Positions 34,101 to 46,072 of a stretch of DNA of 64,000 nucleotides are shown here, piece by piece. The stretch is from Vitis vinifera (taxonomy: Eukaryota > Streptophyta > Magnoliopsida > Vitales > Vitaceae): assembly GCF_030704535.1 (NCBI RefSeq), contig NC_081818.1, forward strand, positions 1,625,001 to 1,689,000. The letters run 5' to 3'. The notes under the pieces are model-generated. The model was not told the DNA's origin and searched no databases. It saw only the letters and a list, made by a program, of their open reading frames with translations. A program made the translations under genes and the position numbers. Position 1 is the first letter of the stretch. Each line of letters begins with the position of its first letter.

Positions 34101-35799
34101 TGACTTGTATTTAGTGTTGACATCACAGTCGGACACCTCCCAGTAAACTGGTGGCTTGACTGAAACAACCTCTCCCAAATCCATGGCCACTTGCCCACCT
34201 GCTTTCTCGTATGGTTGATTGTATATGCTCTCCCACAGTTTTCTGGTTGCTTCCAGCTCTTCTTCCTTCACCTTCTCCCACACCCCCACCACCTTCCTAT
34301 TAATATCCTCAATCTCCATGTCTCCAGCATATACTGTCGGGTAACTCTGATTCATTCAAAGCAAAAATTGGGTTAACGAGTGTGAGCAAACAGAAAACCA
34401 AAAAGTTAAAAAATGAGAAAAAAATTTCCATACTATTCATCATATGCCTTACTATACTGCAACAAAAAGGGAATAAATCCATCATTTGCAAGGTCCCCAT
34501 TTTGCAAAAGAGGACTTTAATATCAAATTCAAACAAATAGTACCATGACAAATGAAATTTGTTATAAGCCGCATTAATTGAAAGTCAGACAGAAGAAAAA
34601 AAGGAGAGGAAATAATGAAGAAAAGAATCCACCTGATGGGTCAGCCACAGGAGTGAAATATCTGCAGCAAGCACCAACCGGGGACACCCATCTCCAAATC
34701 TCTGCAAAATACAGAGAAACCCCTTGTATCTTTCTCTTGCTGCAATTAAATAAACCAATTCAGACATGTATGGCTCCGAAAACTTGGAATACAGAAGTCT
34801 CTGTTTCTTCACTTCAATCAGAAGATCCTCGTTTCTAGCATCTGGGTATTGGGAATCTGAATCCAACTCATTCTCAAAAGGCTCGGTTGGGTATCTTTGG
34901 ACCCAAATTCCCCTGCACCTCATCACTGCATACTCCTCATTCTCTTCATCGAAAATGGCTGGTTTTCCAATAATTTTCGAGAACCTTGACTCGCAGTATC
35001 GCCGGTAACTGACCTGAAAACGGGTTCCTGTCAACTTCTACATATATTATTACCCAACCAAAATTTCAAACATTCTGTTTGGCAGCAAGGAAGGGAAAAG
35101 AAAATCTAGACTCACAGCATGCGGGTAACTGACTGAAAATTGGGTTACGTGTATCACCTAACCAAAGTTTAACATTCCGCTTGGCAGCTATGAAAAGAAA
35201 ATAAAAGAAAATTTGGGACTTCGGAGCTAAGTTTTCTGCTGTTTTGCGATCTGAACAATGAAAAAAGGTGAAATCCCACTAACCCAAATGGTAAGACGAT
35301 ACTAAGAAGAGTAAAGTTCCATTTTCTTTTCCCATATTTTCTCAGCAACCAAACAGAGCTTTCTCCCCTGAAAATCAACCAAAGCTCACCGGGTTCAAGG
35401 TGTGGCAGTACCAAACCCACTGAACATCAACTGGAGGAAGAATCACGGGAGGCGTTGACCCCACCGTAAGATCAGAAATCAACGGCATCCACAGCTCATC
35501 ATACCTGCAAAAAAAAGTCCCCACAAAGCTTCACGATTCAATGCAACGCCAACCATACGATCAGATTACTAAATGAGGAGGAGTGGAGAAGTGGGGGACC
35601 TTCTGATGGACTCGAGCAGAGTGGATTCCTGGTGAAGCCACTCCGACTCGGCCACCGCTCTCAGGAAGGCTATGTGACGTCTGGCGGCGGCGACGAGATC
35701 GATGCTGATGCGTACCGGGAGCTCATCGTCCGATAATTCGGTGGGGGTCGTGGGCCCCGTATCGGCCGAAACACCGATACTGTTGGGAGTTGCAGACAT
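31126..35799 (-). CDS. DUF1399 / GRDP-like protein (8 exons, 771 aa)
   Basis: Exons (minus): 35600-35799, 35390-35504, 34633-35013, 34077-34346, 32714-33231, 32469-32593, 31773-31933, 31126-31671; total 2,316 nt, in frame. The N-terminal half has the DUF1399 features known from Arabidopsis GRDP1/GRDP2: ISIDLVAAARRHIAFLRAV, YDELWMPLI, VQWVWYCHTLNPV, SYRRYCESRF, LLWLTHQSYPTVYAGD. The middle is a C2-like beta-rich part (VCVHVRLNP, GVVLDLRLC), then VAGGFWRRGGETP and TGDELTIHWDL. The C-terminus has an acidic run EVDEEDDDDDEG and no glycine-rich tail or RNA-binding motif, so it is the shorter class of the family. GRDPs are linked to development and ABA/auxin responses in Arabidopsis; a role here is inference. 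The exon 6 acceptor at 32593 is chosen because it restores RVAGGFWRRGGE in frame. The start at MSATPNS is favoured over an in-frame ATG at 35877. Confidence 0.92.
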
Positions 35800-35949
35800 T
35801 GGTGGAGAGACAGAGGGAGAGGAGTCACAGAAATTGATGGCTCCCAAACATGGCCTTCCTCCTCTTTGAGAACGCATGCACCTTCATTTTTTATTAGTTT
35901 TTTTAAAAAAAATTTACGTACACGCATTGTTGTTGCCAAGAAAATCATA

Positions 35950-36240
35950 TTTTAAAAATATTTTTATTAAAAATAAGAATAATTTTAATATCTTTTAAAA
36001 GTTTTAATCAAATAAAATTTTGTTTTTTTAATTGCAATCCTATAAAATGGATTGATTCGACCTAATCCGAACGATGTTTTGACGGGTTTAGACAAACCTT
36101 TTCAATACTTGAGTTAAGTTCAAATTAAGTTTTTTTCAATTCAAATTCAATTTAGATCGGGTTCATATTAAGATTTAAACAATTCAAATCTAATCCGAAT
36201 TCAACTTGAGTTTAGAAAAAAAATGATACATGATGTTTCA
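35950..36240. repeat. Fragment of dispersed AACCCAA-type repeat
   Basis: TCGACCTAATCC, TCAAATTCAATTTAGATCGGG and related phrases echo the blocks at 9.1-9.7 and 45.4-45.9 kb. AT-rich, non-coding, ends unclear. Confidence 0.3.
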
Positions 36241-38139
36241 TTATTATTATTATTTTTGGTACATGTTGATGTCAACTTGAAATTATGAACAGGTTGAAGG
36301 AAAATTGAACAAAAAGACTCAGACATGGACCATGTAAAAAGTGTGAAGAAAGAAAAGAATATGGGATATTAGGATGTTGAAACTTGGAAGGTAGCTTTCA
36401 GGTGGAGTTGTTGGAAGCTACAACTGGACGAGCTGGACGAGCCTTGGATGACAAATTCCACTGGCTTTAATAATTTCATGGTGAGGTGTAACTTGTAAGG
36501 CCCACTATCAGATGTGGGCCCTTCATGGTGTGGACTCCCATGTTCTCATTCTCCTTTTTCACTTTTTTTATTATCCAAAAAATATGTTCGCCACGTCAGA
36601 TAAGGGATAATATTGTTTTCTAGATACCCAAGGTTAATGCATGTTTTTTTTTTTATTAAAAACAACATAATTCATTATCTTCTATAAAAATTATGGATAC
36701 TTTAATATTAAATGTTTTAATAATTAATATAAAATATTACAATCACTTTCACTTAAAGACAATATGCTCGTCATATTATATGAAATTATAGTGTCAACAA
36801 ACAAACAATCGAATAACTAAAAAAATAATTTTTTTCATCAAAATTAGAAATAATAATTTTTTTTTCTTTTATATAAGATGTGTTGAAGAGTGTTTTAAAT
36901 TCTTAATTAATATATTTTTTTTATAAAGAATGTATATATAAATATTTTAGATCATGAATGAAAAAATCATGAGATGAAAATAAGGTTATAAAAATTATAT
37001 AAGATAAATAAAGATATGAGAAAAAATAATTGACATTGTAGAATGAGAAGCTTGTGGTTTAAATATAAAAACTGAGAAAATATAAGATGTTTGGATAATC
37101 TTATTTGGTTTTTGTCTTTGATAATATTCTTTATAATATAATAGAATAATTATTTCTCGTTTATGGATGTAGACACGCTTGATCGAATCATCTTTGTATG
37201 AATCGTTTATTATTCACATTAATATTAGAGATTGATTCAAATATCATTTGTAACGAGTTGTTGATAATATTTACTTTATAAGATTTTAATATCGTATAAA
37301 TAAAAAAATAAAAATCATATAAATCCTATGCTAAGGTTAATAACCGACATGGTCAAATAGATAAATTTTATATTTAACGGGAGATTGATTTTGATATCAG
37401 TTATACTCCTCGGCTTAGAGTAAGTGAAGCGTGTGGTGGAGAACACTACCAAATATGTGAGTATCACTTGATCAAGGTTGGTTGCTTTGACCATGGGTCC
37501 AACATTGCAAAAGTCAAACATTTTGATGGGTTTTTGGAGTACTCTATGTTGCAATCATAGTTTAATATGGTAGTCCCCTCTGCAACAAATTATTGTTGAT
37601 TTTTTTTTTTTTTTAAATACGAAGAAGACAAGCATTATGATTATATTCCTTGGACATTGGAAATAAATTTAATTCATGTTTAGACACATTCACCAGCCAA
37701 ATCGACAAAGGAAGCACACCTCCTTTGTTGTATCTTTTTTTCCCATCCTGACCTGTCCAACATTAAAATTGTACAAAATTTCCAATAATTGTCATTAAAA
37801 TAATTTTTTAACTTTGGTAAATTTATGATTGAAAAAGGGTTTTTTCTTTTAAATTTGTTTTTTAATATTTGAGTTCCCACTTATAAAGGGCTTCTTCTTT
37901 TTTTTTTTTCATATTTAAATCTCAAACAAAATTTACTACTAAATTTAATTAGAAATAAATTTTAAGAATTGTTTTTTGAAATTTATTTTATAAAATATTG
38001 TCAAAGAGTCCCTTACTTTTTTTTCTTTTTCTTTTTTCTTATTCTAATAATTTTTAAGCATTATTTTTACAAATAAACAAATAATTTTGATAAAAAAAAA
38101 AAACTTTTACATATTATAAAACTATAGGCACTCGGTTAC
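36241..38139. other. Intergenic AT-rich DNA
   Basis: No gene recognised. Long A/T runs, with a somewhat lower-AT patch at 37380-37560 that has a 79-codon minus frame but no domain. Confidence 0.4.
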
Positions 38140-38630
38140 TTGGATAATAAGATAGTTGGGTAAAGGGTATTCAAAGTAATATCGACTTGAGTAGTCCCAT
38201 TTTACCAAAGTCTATCCAAGCAGTATGTTGTTATAAAACAGATGATTGTTACGAGTTAACTAACCATTATATGATGTTTCAAGATTAAATGCGAATATAA
38301 GATGATAAAAAAGATGTTACAAAATTCAACCTACATAATAGCATAGAAATAAGAATTGAAGGTACATAGAATTCTCGAATGCCTCAAGTAATAAGATAGT
38401 CGAGTAGGCAACCCATTCTAAGTAACGTCGACCTAAGTAGTCCCATTTTACCAAAGTCTATTTAAGCAGTACGCTGTCCTAAATAGATGATTGTTACGTA
38501 TTAGCTAACCGTTATGTGACGTTTCAAGATCAAATGCGAATATATATTGGTAAAAAAAAAGGTTATAAAATTCGAACTATATAATAACATAGATATACGA
38601 ATTAACATTTGTTACATAAATTTTAAACTA
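38140..38630. repeat. Tandem duplication, 246-bp unit, 2 copies
   Basis: The phrase GTAGTCCCATTTTACCAAAG starts at 38191 and again at 38437, 246 bp apart. Flanking text (AATAAGATAGT, GATGATTGTTACG, GTTTCAAGAT-AAATGCGAATAT) repeats in the same order with visible divergence, so this is an older duplication. Confidence 0.88.
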
Positions 38631-38675
38631 TAACATTTTATCCCATTTGATTCAAAAGTATTTCAAATCTTATTT

Positions 38676-38782
38676 TATTGTCCGTTTGATAGCAATTTTA
38701 AAAAATATTTTTAATATTTAAAAGTTTTGATCATTTAAGTATTAAAAATATTAGAAATATTTTCTAAAATCGCTATCACTTT
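38676..38782. repeat. Short MITE-like fragment
   Basis: TGTCCGTTTGATAGCAATTTT at the left and TATTTTCTAAAATCGCTATCA at the right are inverted complements around an AT-rich core of about 60 bp. Very small stem-loop type element. Confidence 0.5.
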
Positions 38783-40640
38783 TTATATAATTCCCTTTGA
38801 GTAGAAGATAATAAATCTCTCCAACTCGAAGAAAAGTCCCGATCACCATCCAAAGCACAATGGTTTGGTCACTAAAATAAAAAGCAAAGAAGTCAGACCA
38901 TGACAAGGGGCGATTTGGCTTTCCATTTATTTGCAGCCCCATGAGGTGAACGTGTCTCAAAGATGGAGGGTGCCCTAGTCTTCTATTATGTGGGAGAAGG
39001 TGAAGTGGACCCAGATGGTGCACCACTGTTCATAAAATCTTGAAGGTCACCACCATGTGGTCCACAGCCACTGGGCTCTTTGGGCTCATGGTGAGGCTAA
39101 TTTATTACGTTAGGTAACATGTGTGCCTATGCTAGGCTCACATGTAATGGATGTGGTGTATGAATCCCCTTCGTTGGTCCAAACCCACACCCATTGACGG
39201 CCTTTCTATATGAGTAGGGTAATTTTTAAAAAAAACTATACCATAGAAAATAATTTTAAAATTATCACACTACTGAATTTCAAGTAGAATTCGCCATTTA
39301 AAAAATAAATTTAGTGTAAAAAAAAAGTGAATTCTTCTTTTTAAACTATGAAATTTAGTATAAAAGATAAATTCGTCTTTTAAAAAGACGAGTTTAATAT
39401 AAAATTGTATGTAGAGAGATACCATAAAATTGTGAAAATTACAAAAGAGGAGAGGACTAATGATCGGGAAAAATCAAATATGCAAATTACGAAGAGACAA
39501 CTCAAATCCATGATCTCCTGTCAAATATCATGTTGAATTATCAATTTTTTTAAAAGTTTAAACCCATAAAATTTGAGTTCGATATTAACACAAAATATAT
39601 TTTTTATTAATGAAAAATGCTGATTTCAAATTACAATTCATTGGATGATGGTGTCAAATTTATTAGAAGTGTCACCCTTGTAAGTTTGTAAATACACCAA
39701 TGGGACAGGTGGTATCTGGGAAGGTCATATTCTTTTTGATTTCAAAAAGGATATGGTGACAGGTACTATGTTTCTTGTCACATGGTCTGTGTCATAAAAT
39801 AGTCATCAAATGGCATAGTGCCATGTGAATCAAGATGTGGAATGGAAATTAAATCTAGGGACAACCTAATAAAGCAAGCAAAAGTCTAACAAAACAGATG
39901 GATTAAATTCAGATCGCAACATCTGACCTAGCCCATGTTCTTTTCTTATAATCATCAATGATTAGCACGTCATTTGCTTATATGAAATATTTTTTAGAAA
40001 AAGACGGAATCGAGGCAAATTGGAGTACGAAATGAGTTTACGAAATGAGTTTTTTCAGATACGCATCCACGTCTTTCCCAGTAGCATGAGTAAGAGAGAA
40101 AAATAATTAAGATTGGGATGAGTTGGAAATTTTTTTTAAAACTCAAGATGAGTTCAAGTATTATCTTGTCTCATACTGTTTCGAGTCAATTACGTATATA
40201 ATTAAATAAAAAATAATTTAATTTAATTTAATTTAGTGGTTATATATGTACACTTTCTATTTTTGTTTTTTAAAAATAAAACCTATATATAAATGTACAA
40301 CATTTAGTACAAAATTATAGGTCTTATCTTTTTAAAATCATTTTTTAAAATTTAAAATTTAAGGTAGTAAAATTTTTTTTCATGCCTCAATTTTTTTACA
40401 CAATTTTTAAAATCATTATTTTTTTCAATATAAATATTTAAGAGTTCTTAAATTTTAAATAAAAATAGAAAATTTTTTATTTACAAAAATGTATTCAAAC
40501 AGATATTTAATTTTTAATTTTTAATTTTTTAAGAGATATAAATTAAAATTTCATAATATTTATTTATTTATCAATTAGATTTATTTTTAATATTAAGTTA
40601 TTAACTAAAAAATTCTGAAAAAAAAAATTAGTTGGGGTGG
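38783..40640. other. Intergenic, no gene recognised
   Basis: A lower-AT patch at 38880-39200 has a 91-codon minus frame (38751-39026) with no domain. The rest is AT-rich, with long TTTTTAAAA runs at 40240-40620. Confidence 0.35.
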
Positions 40641-40659
40641 GGCAAGGCGGGGGATACTG

Positions 40660-40939
40660 GCCTAGCCTGACCTAGTCCAGCCCAATAAGGGCAAAATTCG
40701 ATATGAATAGTCAGCCGATAAACAGGCCCAGCCCAACTCAGCACAACCCAATTCTCATCCCAAATAAGGATACATTTGTAAATCTAGCCAACTCTCAGGG
40801 TCATAAATGGAAATCAAGATCATTGTCATCACCATAAACCCTAACCCTAATCCTAGCCGACCCTCATCCTTTTAAGCGCCCCAAAACCTCTCTTCTCAGA
40901 GCCCCGAGTCTCGCTCCCTGAAGCTCAGGAGCACAAAAG
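40660..40939 (+). promoter_or_regulatory. Ribosomal-protein-style promoter and 5' UTR exon, orphan
   Basis: Three site II-type motifs, (A/G)GCCCA, at 40679-40684, 40725-40730 and 40730-40735, are followed by a telo-box AAACCCTAACCCTAA at 40836-40850, then a pyrimidine-rich stretch and an exon-like segment ending CACAAAAG|GTAGTT at 40939. Site II plus telo-box is the hallmark of plant ribosomal-protein and other translation genes (established knowledge). No matching coding exon was found before the convergent PP2-B gene at 41878, so this is either a truncated gene, a non-coding snoRNA-type host transcript, or a gene whose small exons I missed. Confidence 0.55.
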
Positions 40940-41206
40940 GTAGTTCCTTTCCCTCTTCTCTCTTCTTCCCCTAGTCACCCACTGCTGTGTAGACTTTACA
41001 TCTCCCTAAACTCGGCTGAAAAGCCTGCCTTTTTCTTCAATCAAACCTTGTGGGGTTTATATTTTTGATGGAAAACTTTGTGGGTTTTTGTTTTTGTGGT
41101 GTTTTCAGATCGAAATTCTATGGGGTTTCATTTATTTTTTTTTATGAAAATTTTGTGGGTTTTTGATCTTGTGGTGTTTTGGATTGAAAATTTAGTGGGG
41201 TTTGTG

Positions 41207-41312
41207 GAATTGTTGCAATGATGATAAATGTTAATCCCAGCTCATTATGAGACCTTTCATTGAAAGGTCCAGGAGTAGACTCAATGAACACATATCTGAG
41301 CCTCTGCAATTT
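41207..41312 (+). ncRNA. Candidate C/D-box snoRNA
   Basis: C box AUGAUGA at 41218-41224 and D box CUGA at 41296-41299, 71 nt apart. Flanking GAATTG (41207-41212) and CAATTT (41307-41312) can pair as an imperfect closing stem. An internal 8-bp hairpin GACCTTTC-ATT-GAAAGGTC lies at 41251-41269. It falls in the presumed first intron of the ribosomal-protein-style transcription unit, a usual place for plant snoRNAs. C' and D' boxes and the rRNA target were not identified, so this is tentative. Confidence 0.3.
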
Positions 41313-41715
41313 CCCAATAATTCTTTTTTTTTTTTGGTTTTTTTTTTTTGAGAGAAGAATAAAAAAAGAAAATATATGTTGAGGAGATTGGGTTCCCTAT
41401 GATGGTTTGGATTCAACCATGCTAATTCTGATCATTCTGTGATTGAAGCATTTTTCTTTTTCCTAATTTTCTGAGGGAACTAATTGCCTACCCTTTAATT
41501 ATTTTTTAAGATTTTTGTTTGTCTTTTTAATTATTTTTGCTTTGCAAGGATTTGATATCCCTTGTTTGGTTTACTATTTTGAGGTAAAAATTGAGTTGGG
41601 TGAAGATGACAAATGGGAAGGAGGCCAAGGAATTCAATGAGAATCAAGTATTTAGTCAAATCCTTAACCCTTTTTAAATATTTAAAGAATAAATAAAATA
41701 TTTAAAAAAATTGAA

Positions 41716-41735
41716 ATATATATATATATATATAT
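41716..41735. repeat. (AT)n microsatellite
   Basis: Alternating A/T run of about 20 bp. Confidence 0.9.
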
Positions 41736-41840
41736 AAAATTTTGATTTTTTTTCCTATTTTTTATTGCTAAAAACTTACCTTTCGAATACAAAGGCCCAA
41801 TCCTTATTGCCAAAAACCGTAATTCACAACAAAAGAAAGA

Positions 41841-41911
41841 TTGGGCCTATTCTCAATCCTCTCAACAAAAGAATGGCCTAATCCTTGGGCCTAATCTCAA
41901 TTCCCTCAACA
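41841..41911. repeat. Micro-duplication at the end of PP2-B copy 1
   Basis: A 27-bp segment beginning TTGGGCCTA occurs at 41841-41867 and 41885-41911 with three mismatches. The second copy is in the last codons of the PP2-B gene, the first just beyond its stop. Confidence 0.8.
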
Positions 41912-43499
41912 ATAAGCCCACCCTTAAGGTGCACTCCCTTCACCTCCCTTAAGCTCATCTTCACCTCCTCATCGCCCCCATCATTGTAGAACTCTCCTAA
42001 TTCAACCTCGAACCATCCATCTTCGCGTTCGTGAGGAACGCGTTCTTCTCCCTTCGAAACCTTCGATCGCAACGCTTCAATTCGATTCAAAAAGCAAACA
42101 CGTTCCAGAGTTGGTCTGTTGCTTTCAGGACGACGCAAGTAAGCTATTCCCTGTGATTGATGCTTACCAACAACAACCGAGACCTCCGAAGGGAGGGCGT
42201 CTAGTCCATAAGCACGATCAGCAAATTTTACAATGAGATAAGCCCGATAAGTAGTTTTTGGAGAAAGCATGCACGTGCTTATTTTGCCTTGAATTTCTAG
42301 CCAACAAATGGTTCTTAATTCGACAGTTTCTGCAAATCTTAAAATTAGAAAAATAAAATAACGTTAATTTTTGTGAATAAAAAGTTAGTAAAGAGTGGTA
42401 AAATTTTGAATGAAGTGCAAACCTCGATTGGAGGAGAGGTTTCCATGACCAATAAAGAGCATTGCTTGACCACGTAATCGAAAGGTTCCTTGCACTCAAC
42501 GTGTAACCTTTTTCGCCCGTTGTTTTTGATATTGAAAACGACTGCACTCAAGAAAATCAAGGAATTGATAAGATTTTTAATCATTTCTTTAAATTAATTT
42601 TTTTTAACATTATTATATATTTATTCATTTGAATTTTTATTTTTAAAATTCGATAATAGAAAATTTTGGGATGTCTTGAAATCAAACACAAGACCAACCG
42701 CTTATGATTACAAAGTGACTTTTTTTTTTTTCTGTCTCATTTTGACAGAAATACCCTTTTTTTCCTTTTTTATTTTTTTTGTAAAAATGACCTCTGAAAA
42801 TTTATATGTAAATATTTGAAATGGTAAATGGCATTTATGAGAAGAAAAGTAAGTTACTTTTTAAGAAAAAAAAAATGAAAAGGAATATATTCATAATTAA
42901 AGAATTATTTTATCTTTTTTTTTTATCAAATATTTATAAGGATTAATTGATTAAAAATGATAAAAATATCTCAAATTTGTAAAACTAATATCTCCTATTT
43001 TTTTTAACTTGAATTGTAATCCAATTTTAACATAAATACCCTTTAATACTTTTATTATTTAGATGTGTTTTAAAAGAAATGAATATTTTTGCAAGAAAAA
43101 AAATAAGGATATTTTTGTCCAAAATGAATATTTTTTTAGTTGAAAAAAAGTATGAAATGTTAGTTTTAAAAAGTGGGAGGACTTGACTCCTTTTAATCAA
43201 ATAACCCTATTTATAATATCAAATTACCATAAAATTGTAATTACCTTCCTACCCTCATCAATGAGAAGTGGCCTACAAAGCTTGGAGTAGAGCTCCTTCT
43301 TGGAAGCGAACACCAATGGAGACACCAATCTTGATAGAATTTCCTGATAATCAGACGGCAGAAATTTCTCCCAAACCGAGTCCGAATCCCCTGCATGCCG
43401 AACCGTCGTAGAGACTAGCCCCGATCGGCACGCATCCCTAGGAGAAGTGCAGGACAGGATGTGGGAGATGCAGTCTTGAGGCAAGAGCTCGAAATTCAT
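41878..43499 (-). CDS. F-box PP2-B (phloem protein 2-like lectin) protein, copy 1 (3 exons, 277 aa)
   Basis: Exons (minus): 43245-43499, 42423-42541, 41878-42337; total 834 nt, in frame. Residues 1 to about 45 are an F-box (LLPQDCISHILSCTSPRDAC, VWEKFLPSDY). From about residue 86 comes the PP2 domain: SFSISKTTGEKGYTLSARNL, SITWSSNALYWSW, VELRTICWLEIQGKI, then YGLDALPSEVSV and the closing VHLKGGLIVEGIEIRPKD. PP2-B proteins combine an F-box with a Nictaba-type carbohydrate-binding fold and are thought to act in SCF complexes, often in stress or defence (family knowledge). The SKTTGEKGY segment departs from the DKWSGKK form in copies 2 and 3. The exon 3 acceptor (TTTTAAG) gives the conserved RFAETVEL join. 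It is the most diverged of the three tandem copies. Confidence 0.93.
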
Positions 43500-43551
43500 C
43501 TTGTCGCAGGGTTGATGAAAACTTAGAAGAGAAGAAGAAGAAGAAAAATGG

Positions 43552-43560
43552 AATATATAG
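43552..43560 (-). promoter_or_regulatory. TATA box of PP2-B copy 1
   Basis: CTATATATT on the minus strand, about 55 bp before the ATG at 43499, implying a short 5' UTR of about 25 nt. Confidence 0.6.
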
Positions 43561-43755
43561 AGTAATCAATTAGGGGCCCTACATCTATTCTAAGGAGAAA
43601 TGGAGTAATCGTATGGTAAAGATGACAACATGATGGCGACCCATGAGGCCATTTTGAAAAATTGAAAGTTTTTTGGGGAATATTTTAAAGGTGTGGAAAT
43701 GTTGGGATGACTCAAAATCAATCACAATCTTTGAAGTTCATTTTTAGAAAAATTT

Positions 43756-43758
<3 letters not shown>

Positions 43759-43795
<37 letters not shown>
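43759..43795. repeat. (AT)n microsatellite
   Basis: Uninterrupted AT run of about 37 bp upstream of PP2-B copy 1. Confidence 0.95.
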
Positions 43796-43797
<2 letters not shown>

Positions 43798-45400
43798 AAA
43801 AAAATAAATAAATAAATATATTTTCTATAAGCATATTAATATTTTAATATAATTTGCTTATTTATTATATTTTTTTAAAAATATTTACTCTACACGATCA
43901 TAGAATTAACAAAAAAATTCATTTCCTTTTATGGTAACAACTTAAAGAGTATTCACATTAAGGGGGGCTTCTTATCCCTAATCCAATTAGATGTGGCTCA
44001 AATGGGCCCACAATTTGGTTTGGTTGGATGGGGGGAGGAAAAGGAGTGAGCATGGGAGGAAGAAAAAAAACAGGGACGGAAGGGATTTTGTAGGTAGAAA
44101 AAATGGATTATTCAACCAAATATATAATAGAAAATAATAAGAGAATGAATATTATATCTTATTCTATATTTGATTAGTGATTAGATATGATAAATTATAA
44201 ATAGACAATTAGATATGATAAGTTATCAAATATAGAAAAAAATGCATATACTAGGTATTCCATTTTATCCAATCTCGCTAATCAAATAAAAAAAGTGAGA
44301 TTAGAAATAAAAAAGAAAAAGAAAAAGAAAAATTTTTATATATATAAATAAGACTTGAGTATAAATAAAAGAGATATATATACATCAACATATAAAACAA
44401 ATGAAATACTTTTATAAAGCAGTTATTTTATATCAGTTATCATTTTTTGTATGATATCAGAAGAATAAGGCCAAGTTTAAAAATTGTTTTAAAAAATTAG
44501 AGTTTTTCTATTTCAGGGAAGATGTTTGACAAATTATTTATAGAATTTTATTTTGAGAATTTATAAAAATATACTATTTTCTAAAAATAAATTTTAGGTA
44601 TTTTTAGTTATATAATTTAAAAAAAAATAAATTTGAGGTATTTTCAATTATTTTTATATAGTATTTTAATATTTGAAAATATGTAGAATATTTTGGTAAT
44701 TTTTACCTTGTATATAAGTGTAAATTATTTTCCAAAAAAATCTTATTTCATGGGTAAGTTCTCAAAGAAAATTTTATTCTTAAAAAGAAATGATAATTTT
44801 TTAAATTTTCTTTTTAAAAAATTCAAATAGATCCTTACTTTTCAACCACATAAAATGACACCAAAAACCAATCATTTAAGCTCAACGGATAGAAACCATT
44901 TAAAATACTTTCCACTATCATGTTGCTTGTTTTGGTAGGCATGTGAACAGCAAGTTACAAATGTCATGCATGTGTTGGCTCAATCAAGATATGTATGTAG
45001 CCTTTATATGGAACCACAAAGGGGAAGTGAAAGGTATAGATAAGGCTCCTCTTCCCCTTCCTCTCATTCTCTATCCCATTAAAGCTTGAATCCAATTCCG
45101 CACCCCGCCCCCGGATTCCAAATCCCCCGCCCCCTCCACCCACTTGATTGAATGACCTTTTTTTCTGGTTTTTTTTCCTAGGTAAATCCAAAGTGTTGAG
45201 TCCAAGCTTTCTATATTCAATTCCCCTAAATTTTTAGTTAAATGTACACTTCTCTATTGATTTAAAATTTTATCAAATACATATTTTATTATTTTCATTT
45301 ATTAATTTTAGTCGTTACTTATCTCACTCAAAATAAAGGGAATTAATTCAAATTAATGAGAGCTAGGTAGATGTGCAATTTTAGGTGGATTGACTCCATC
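43796..45400. other. Intergenic between PP2-B copies 1 and 2
   Basis: AT-rich with weak MITE-like text at 44470-44840 (GGCCAAGTTTAAAAATTG to AAATTCAAATAGATCC). A 75-codon minus frame at 44964-45191 is glycine and lysine rich and has no domain. Confidence 0.35.
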
Positions 45401-45930
45401 CAATAATTAAGACAAATTTAAACAATCAGTTTCAATACTCAACTTGGGTTTGAGTTAGGTTTTTTCAACCTTTACTCAATTTAAATTGAGCCCAGATTAA
45501 AATTTAGACATATCGAACCTAACCTAAACTCGATTTAATATCCTTATAATATATATAGATATATTTTTTAGATTTTTAAGAAAAAAATATCAATATATAT
45601 TAGAAAGATATATAAACTTATTTTTAGTTATTTTGTTGTTATTTTGAAAATTTTTCATTTTTACTATTTAAATTTTCATATAAATATATAGAAAAAAAGT
45701 TTTTTAAAAAACATTATAGAAATTATGTTACTTAATCAACCTTACCAACCTGTGTCTAATCTAATCAACTTAAACTCAACCCAAAATTTTAAAAATAAGG
45801 TTAGATTAAGTTTGGGTTAAATACCTCCAGTTAAAAGTCGAATTGAATTGAGCTTAAGTTGATTGTTTTATAATTTGGATTGAGTTTGAATTAATCATCA
45901 ATTGAACCAACTCATCCAAATTGTAATCCT
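45400..45930. repeat. Dispersed AACCCAA-type repeat
   Basis: Left part has GGGTTTGAGTTAGG and AACCTAACCTAAACTCGA, right part AACTCAACCCAAAATTT and GGTTAGATTAAGTTTGGGTT, around a core of A/T. It shares the core phrase TTTAAATTTTCATAT, inverted, with 9.1-9.7 kb. Confidence 0.45.
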
Positions 45931-46072
45931 AAAATTAGATGTATTTAATCAAAATCTCAAAAAAAAAAAAAATGAATGAAATTAATTAACCTTCTTACTT
46001 ATCTATATTTAAAAAAATGAGAGTATAAAAGTTAAAAATTAAACAAATATAATTTTTTTTCTCCAATTTTTG

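Noticed and set aside
35800-35877. Upstream in-frame ATG (MRSQRGG) for the DUF1399 gene
   Set aside because: The extra 26 residues look unlike the family start and both ATG contexts are weak. Kept as an open alternative, not as the main call.
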